Below, one piece after another: positions 60,761 to 64,000 of a DNA stretch of 64,000 bases; the first letter of the stretch is position 1, and every line of letters begins with the position of its first letter. The translations under genes were made by a program, and so were the position numbers. Under the pieces are notes generated by a model. That model saw only the letters and a list, made by a program, of their open reading frames with translations. It was not told where the DNA came from and did not search any database. This DNA is from Streptomyces sp. DH24 (GTDB lineage: Bacteria > Actinomycetota > Actinomycetes > Streptomycetales > Streptomycetaceae), in contig NZ_JARVKW010000004.1 of assembly GCF_029813775.1 (NCBI RefSeq), positions 186,001-250,000 on the forward strand. Direction: 5' to 3'.

Positions 60761-61579
60761 GTGGCAGACGATTCGAAGAGTGACAGCAGATCAGTGATCG
60801 GGTCGTACGTGGCGGTGGGGGACAGCTTCACCGAGGGCGTGGGCGACCCCGGCCCCGACGGGGCGTTCGTCGGCTGGGCGGACCGCTTCGCGGTACTGCT
60901 CGCGGACCGGCGGCCCGAGGGCGACTTCCAGTACACGAACCTCGCCGTGCGCGGAAAGCTGCTCGACCAGATCGTGGCGGACCAGCTCCCCAGGGCCGTC
61001 GAACTCGCCCCGGACCTGGTCTCGTTCTGCGCCGGGGGCAACGACATCCTGCGGCCCGGCACCGACCCCGACGAGGTGGCCGAGCGGTTCGAGCGGGCGG
61101 TCGCCGCGCTGGCGGCCGTAGCGGGCACCGTGATGGTGACGACCGGCTTCGACACCCGGACCATGCCCGTGCTCAAGCACCTGCGCGGCAAGATCGCCAC
61201 CTACAACGGTCACGTCCGGGCCGTCGCCGACCGGTACGGCTGCCCGGTGCTCGACCTGTGGTCCCTGAAATCCGTCCAGGACCGCAGGGCGTGGGACGCC
61301 GACCGGCTGCACCTCTCCCCGGAGGGGCACACACGCGTGGCGCTGCGCGCGGGTCAGGTCCTCGGCCTGGAGATCCCGGCCGACCCGGAACAGCCCTGGC
61401 CGCCACTGCCGCCGCGCGGCACGCTGGAGGTGCGGCGCGACGACGTGCACTGGGCACGCCAGTACCTGGTGCCGTGGATCGGGCGCCGGCTGCGCGGCGA
61501 GTCCTCGGGGGACCATGTGACGGCCAAGGGGGCGCTGTCGCCGGACGACATCAAGATGCGGATCGCCCCGGTGGCGTGA
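60761..61579 (+). CDS. SGNH/GDSL-family hydrolase
   Basis: 272-aa esterase/lipase-type enzyme. Block I is YVAVGDSFTEGVGDPGPDG with the nucleophilic Ser; block II has NLAVRGKLLDQIV with Gly; block III is FCAGGNDIL; block V is DRLHLSPEGHTRVA with the catalytic Asp and His. There is no signal peptide, so it is intracellular. A site identical in form to the desaturase operators precedes it, pointing to a lipid-related role. GTG 60761 starts just after GGGGGTGAATC; no stronger start is seen. Confidence 0.9.
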   Translation: MADDSKSDSRSVIGSYVAVGDSFTEGVGDPGPDGAFVGWADRFAVLLADRRPEGDFQYTNLAVRGKLLDQIVADQLPRAVELAPDLVSFCAGGNDILRPGTDPDEVAERFERAVAALAAVAGTVMVTTGFDTRTMPVLKHLRGKIATYNGHVRAVADRYGCPVLDLWSLKSVQDRRAWDADRLHLSPEGHTRVALRAGQVLGLEIPADPEQPWPPLPPRGTLEVRRDDVHWARQYLVPWIGRRLRGESSGDHVTAKGALSPDDIKMRIAPVA

Positions 61580-61650
61580 GAGGGCGGGCGTGAGGGGGCG
61601 GGAGGTGCGGCGGGGGACGGCCGTCCGGTGACGTCGGCAGCGCCGCCGTG

Positions 61651-61885
61651 CGTGCCTCATCGGCCCGGCATCGGGCGCCGCGTTGGCGTGCGTCTCACCG
61701 GCCCGGTATGCGGGTGCCGCGTCGGCACGTGTCTCACCGGCTCGCCACCTCGGAGGTCGCGTCGGCGCGTGACTCACCGGCCCGGTATGCGGGCGTAGCG
61801 TCGGGGAGTGTCTCACCGGCCCGGCGCCCGGCGTACGTCGGCGCGTGACTCACCGGCGTCGCGTCGGCGCGCCTCTCACCGCTCC
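61651..61885. repeat. Degenerate ~39-bp tandem repeats
   Basis: Seven units begin at 61651, 61687, 61726, 61766, 61805, 61842 and 61868, with most lengths 36-40 bp and the sixth only 26 bp. The consensus includes CGTGTCTCACCGGCCCGG and CGTCGG. They fill the gap between the convergent GDSL and TetR genes, and the last enters the TetR stop region. No coding sense is apparent on either strand. Confidence 0.7.
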
Positions 61886-62495
61886 GCCGCCGTCAACTCC
61901 TCGGGGGTGAGGCCCAGTTCGCGGGCGAGGGCCGCGTCGGCCCACTGCCGGGCCCGGGCCGGTGTCAGCGTGCCCGGGTAGGACGTCAGCTGGACGGCGA
62001 GGCCGTCGAGCAGGGCGGTCAGGCGCAGCGCCGCGTCGGCGGGGTCGGGCAGCGGAACTCGCCCGCGGCCACGCCCTCCGTGATGACCTCGGCGATCGCC
62101 GCCTTCCACTGCCGGTCGAGGCCGCCCGTCACGTCCCGCAGCACGGGCTCGCGCAGCGCGGCCGCCCAGCCCTCGATCCACAGCCGCCAGCCCTTGGCCT
62201 GGCCCGTCGGGGCGTACCAGCGCACGGCGGCCCGCAGCCTGCGCAGCGCCGTCGTGCGGCGGCCGAGCAGCCGGCGCAGCCGGGCGAGGTCGTCCTCGGC
62301 GGCATGCTCGAAGGCAGCGGCGACCAGCTTCTCCTTCGAGGAGAAGTGATAGAGCACGAGCGCGTTGCTCACCCCGAGCGCGGCTGCCACGTCGGCGATC
62401 CGGACGGCGACCACGCCCCGCACCTCGATCTGCTCGACGGCGGCCCGCAACATCTCGGCACGCCGCTCCGCGACGCCCAACCGCACTCTCGCCAC
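61876..62495 (-). pseudogene. TetR-family regulator with frameshift
   Basis: The 5' part (GTG 62495) encodes a TetR helix-turn-helix (RVRLGVAERRAEMLRAAVEQIEVRGV, then VRIADVAAALGVSNALVLYHFSSKEKLVAAAF) and much of the ligand domain, ending prematurely as FRCPTPPTRRCA. Homologous C-terminal sequence continues in another frame (DPADAALRLTALLDGLAVQLTSYP ... RELGLTPEELTAAER, to 61876). A single-base deletion near 62045-62060 explains both halves; restored length is about 206 aa. It may be a true pseudogene or a sequencing error. Fewer than 20 bp separate it from the downstream dehydrogenase gene. Confidence 0.75.
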
Positions 62496-62504
62496 GGCGT
62501 CACC

Positions 62505-63686
62505 CTACAAGCGGTACCAGCCGAACCGCCGCGCGATCTCCGCCAGGCGCTCCTCCGCGACGGCGTGCGCGGCCGCCCGCGGGGTCGTCCCGTCGGCCGC
62601 CGCGCGACTCAGCACCCCGTCCACCAGAGCCCGCATCGAACGGCGGACGTGGGCGAACGCCTCGTCCGGGTTTGCGCCGATGTCGCCGAACAGCGTCCAC
62701 CACCACCAGGCGTTGGTGGCCGAGTTCACGACCACGTCCGGCAGCACGGTCACGCCGCGCGCGGCCAGCAGCTCCTCCGCCTCGGGAAGGACGGGCATGT
62801 TGGCCGCCTCGACCACCCAACGCGCGGTGATCCGCGCCTGGTTGGAGACATCGACGGCGTACGACACGGCCGCGGGCACCAGCACTTCCGCGTCGGCGGA
62901 CAGCCACGCGTCCGGGGGCAGCTCGCGATCGCGGGGCCGCAGCGCCCCCCGGTCCACGGCGCCGTGGGCGTCCCGCGCGGCGAGCAGCGCCTCCACGTCG
63001 AGACCGTCCGGGTTGACGATCGTGCCCTTGACGTCGGCCACCGCCACCACCGTCAGGCCCGCGCGCGCCAGGAATCGGGCCGTGGCGCAGCCCATGGTGC
63101 CGAGCCCCTGCAGCGCGACCCGCGTACCGGCGTGCGGCACGCCCGCCCGGTCCAGCGCCGTCAGCGTGGCCTCCGCGACTCCGCAGCCGCCGGCCAGCTC
63201 GCCCAGGCCGATGCCGTCCACCTCGACCGCGAAGGCGTCCGCGAGCCGGCGCCGCGCGGCGGCCTCGTCGCCGAGCAGCGGGTACACCGCCTGGACCGAC
63301 GACACGAGGCCCGCCTCGACGGCCGCCCGGTCCACCGTGTCCTGGTCGAGCCCCAGATCCTCACCCGTGGTCCAGCAGCACTCGACGTACGGCCGCACCG
63401 CGCGCAGGTAGCGCACCAGCAGCCCGTACGCCTCCGGGTCCCGCGGGTCGCAGTCGATGCCGCCCTTGGCGCCACCCAGCGGGACGTACCGCGCCTCGGG
63501 GTCGTAGTGCAGCGCCTCCTTCATGGACATGCCTCGCGCCAGCCCGGCGACCTCCTCGGCCGTGCAGCCCTCGCGCATCCGCAGTCCCCCGCTGGCCACC
63601 CCGCGCACCAGCCGGTCCACGACCAGGAAGCCCCGGCGACCGGTGACGTGGTCGGTCCAGGTGAGGGACAGCAGAGGGCTGGTCAC
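62505..63686 (-). CDS. Glu/Leu/Phe/Val dehydrogenase family protein
   Basis: Oxidatively deaminates an amino acid with NAD(P)+; the 393-aa protein belongs to the Glu/Leu/Phe/Val group. It has VPLGGAKGGIDCDP with the catalytic Lys, the ARGMSMKEAL segment, the dinucleotide motif ALQGLGTMGCATARFLA and EAANMPVLPEAEELLAARGVTVLPD. Which amino acid it uses is unclear. GTG 63686 has CAGGAG 6 nt upstream. A candidate operator lies 73 bp upstream. It immediately precedes the frameshifted TetR gene on the same strand (10 bp), so the two may be co-transcribed. Confidence 0.88.
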   Translation of the reverse strand: MTSPLLSLTWTDHVTGRRGFLVVDRLVRGVASGGLRMREGCTAEEVAGLARGMSMKEALHYDPEARYVPLGGAKGGIDCDPRDPEAYGLLVRYLRAVRPYVECCWTTGEDLGLDQDTVDRAAVEAGLVSSVQAVYPLLGDEAAARRRLADAFAVEVDGIGLGELAGGCGVAEATLTALDRAGVPHAGTRVALQGLGTMGCATARFLARAGLTVVAVADVKGTIVNPDGLDVEALLAARDAHGAVDRGALRPRDRELPPDAWLSADAEVLVPAAVSYAVDVSNQARITARWVVEAANMPVLPEAEELLAARGVTVLPDVVVNSATNAWWWWTLFGDIGANPDEAFAHVRRSMRALVDGVLSRAAADGTTPRAAAHAVAEERLAEIARRFGWYRL

Positions 63687-63758
63687 GGGGTCTCCTGACA
63701 CGGGGGTAAGGGGTGGTCTACTGAACCGCGGGTCAGCATCGTCGGGACCGGCGCCCCT

Positions 63759-63777
63759 GTCAACGCGCCGAGTTGAC
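63759..63777. promoter_or_regulatory. GTCAAC-N7-GTTGAC inverted repeat
   Basis: Perfect 6-bp arms 73 bp upstream of the dehydrogenase start. The span suits an Lrp/AsnC or TetR dimer, but no regulator can be assigned. Confidence 0.4.
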
Positions 63778-63923
63778 GCGTGAAGGCCGCCCCTCCCGGC
63801 CCACCGCCGTGGCTGGTTCCGGAGGCGCCGGGGAGGGCCGGTGCCCGAATGGGACACGGCGGGACCGGCGGTGTCGATGGGCCGCCCATAATGGATGTCT
63901 GACCGACTCCACCTGGAGGTAGC

Positions 63924-64000
63924 GTGGCCGGTTTCCGTTTCCCGGGCTCAGGGCTCCGCGCGCTGCGGCCGGCGGCGTTCGGCGCGGACCCGAGCGGCGA
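63924..64000 (+). CDS. Start of a gene, truncated by the window edge
   Basis: GTG 63924 follows a strong GGAGGT ribosome site and the frame MAGFRFPGSGLRALRPAAFGADPSG stays open to the end. Only 25 residues are visible. The LRALRPAAFGADP segment resembles the N-terminus of some actinobacterial metallo-beta-lactamase-fold hydrolases as I remember them, but the match is too short to assign. An ATAATG that could be a -10 element lies about 35 bp upstream. Confidence 0.6.
   Translation, partial: MAGFRFPGSGLRALRPAAFGADPSG

Overview
The window is high-GC actinobacterial chromosome, almost certainly Streptomyces. It carries a two-domain (small) laccase, a WhiB-like protein, an SsgA-like sporulation protein, many GTG and some TTG starts, and a bacteriohopanoid operon. 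Gene order closely follows what I recall of Streptomyces coelicolor from about SCO6712 to SCO6775; that comparison is from memory and was not computed. I see no integrase, transposase, CRISPR array, rRNA or convincing tRNA.

Layout. 0.3-4.2 kb: Tat-exported laccase, a hypothetical protein, a LacI-family regulator with a palindromic operator, a VOC-fold remnant and a WhiB-like gene. 4.2-12.7 kb: acyl-ACP desaturase with a striking operator array, dimethylargininase, a UvrA remnant, an antibiotic-resistance-type ABC-F gene with an attenuator-like leader, GPP34, ssgD, endonuclease V, a small membrane protein, an enoyl-reductase-like protein and a YjbR-type protein. 12.8-17.5 kb: acyl-CoA racemase, thiolase and FadB-type enzyme, a fatty-acid beta-oxidation operon ending in a 16-bp perfect hairpin. 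17.6-26.4 kb: MerR regulator, amino-acid permease, a macrodomain remnant, two secreted peptidases, BCCT transporter and D-amino-acid oxidase. 26.7-30.5 kb: an ABC-F gene and tex fused tail to tail by an apparent deletion. 30.5-37.6 kb: LPFR peptide, SCO6745-family protein, two DJ-1-fold genes, enoyl-CoA hydratase, HdeD-like protein, RsbW-like kinase, IPP isomerase and a metal exporter.

38.0-45.1 kb holds a compact operon-like set: a CDP-alcohol phosphatidyltransferase fused to DUF5941, a nucleotidyltransferase, glycerol-1-phosphate dehydrogenase, a second CDP-alcohol transferase, a family-2 glycosyltransferase and a TagGH-like ABC exporter. I infer that it makes and exports an unusual polyol-phosphate glycolipid or cell-surface polymer. 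This is the best candidate for an undescribed system.

45.4-58.1 kb is the hopanoid operon: a short leader ORF, hpnC, hpnD, a 48-aa coupled ORF, hpnE, polyprenyl synthase, squalene-hopene cyclase, hpnG, hpnH, dxs and an HpnO-like aminotransferase. An XRE-cupin regulator with twin operators and a 39-aa membrane peptide follow. It covers DXP supply, squalene synthesis, cyclisation and side-chain extension in one strand. The second ispG copy that I recall in S. coelicolor between hpnH and dxs is absent. 58.1-64 kb: tyrosine phosphatase, a c-di-AMP (ydaO) riboswitch in front of a LysM-M23 peptidase, a GDSL hydrolase sharing the desaturase operator, a field of degenerate repeats, a frameshifted TetR gene, a Glu/Leu/Phe dehydrogenase and the start of one further gene.

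A recurring theme is gene decay: five genes (VOC, UvrA, macrodomain, ABC-F, TetR) are truncated, fragmentary or frameshifted relative to their families.
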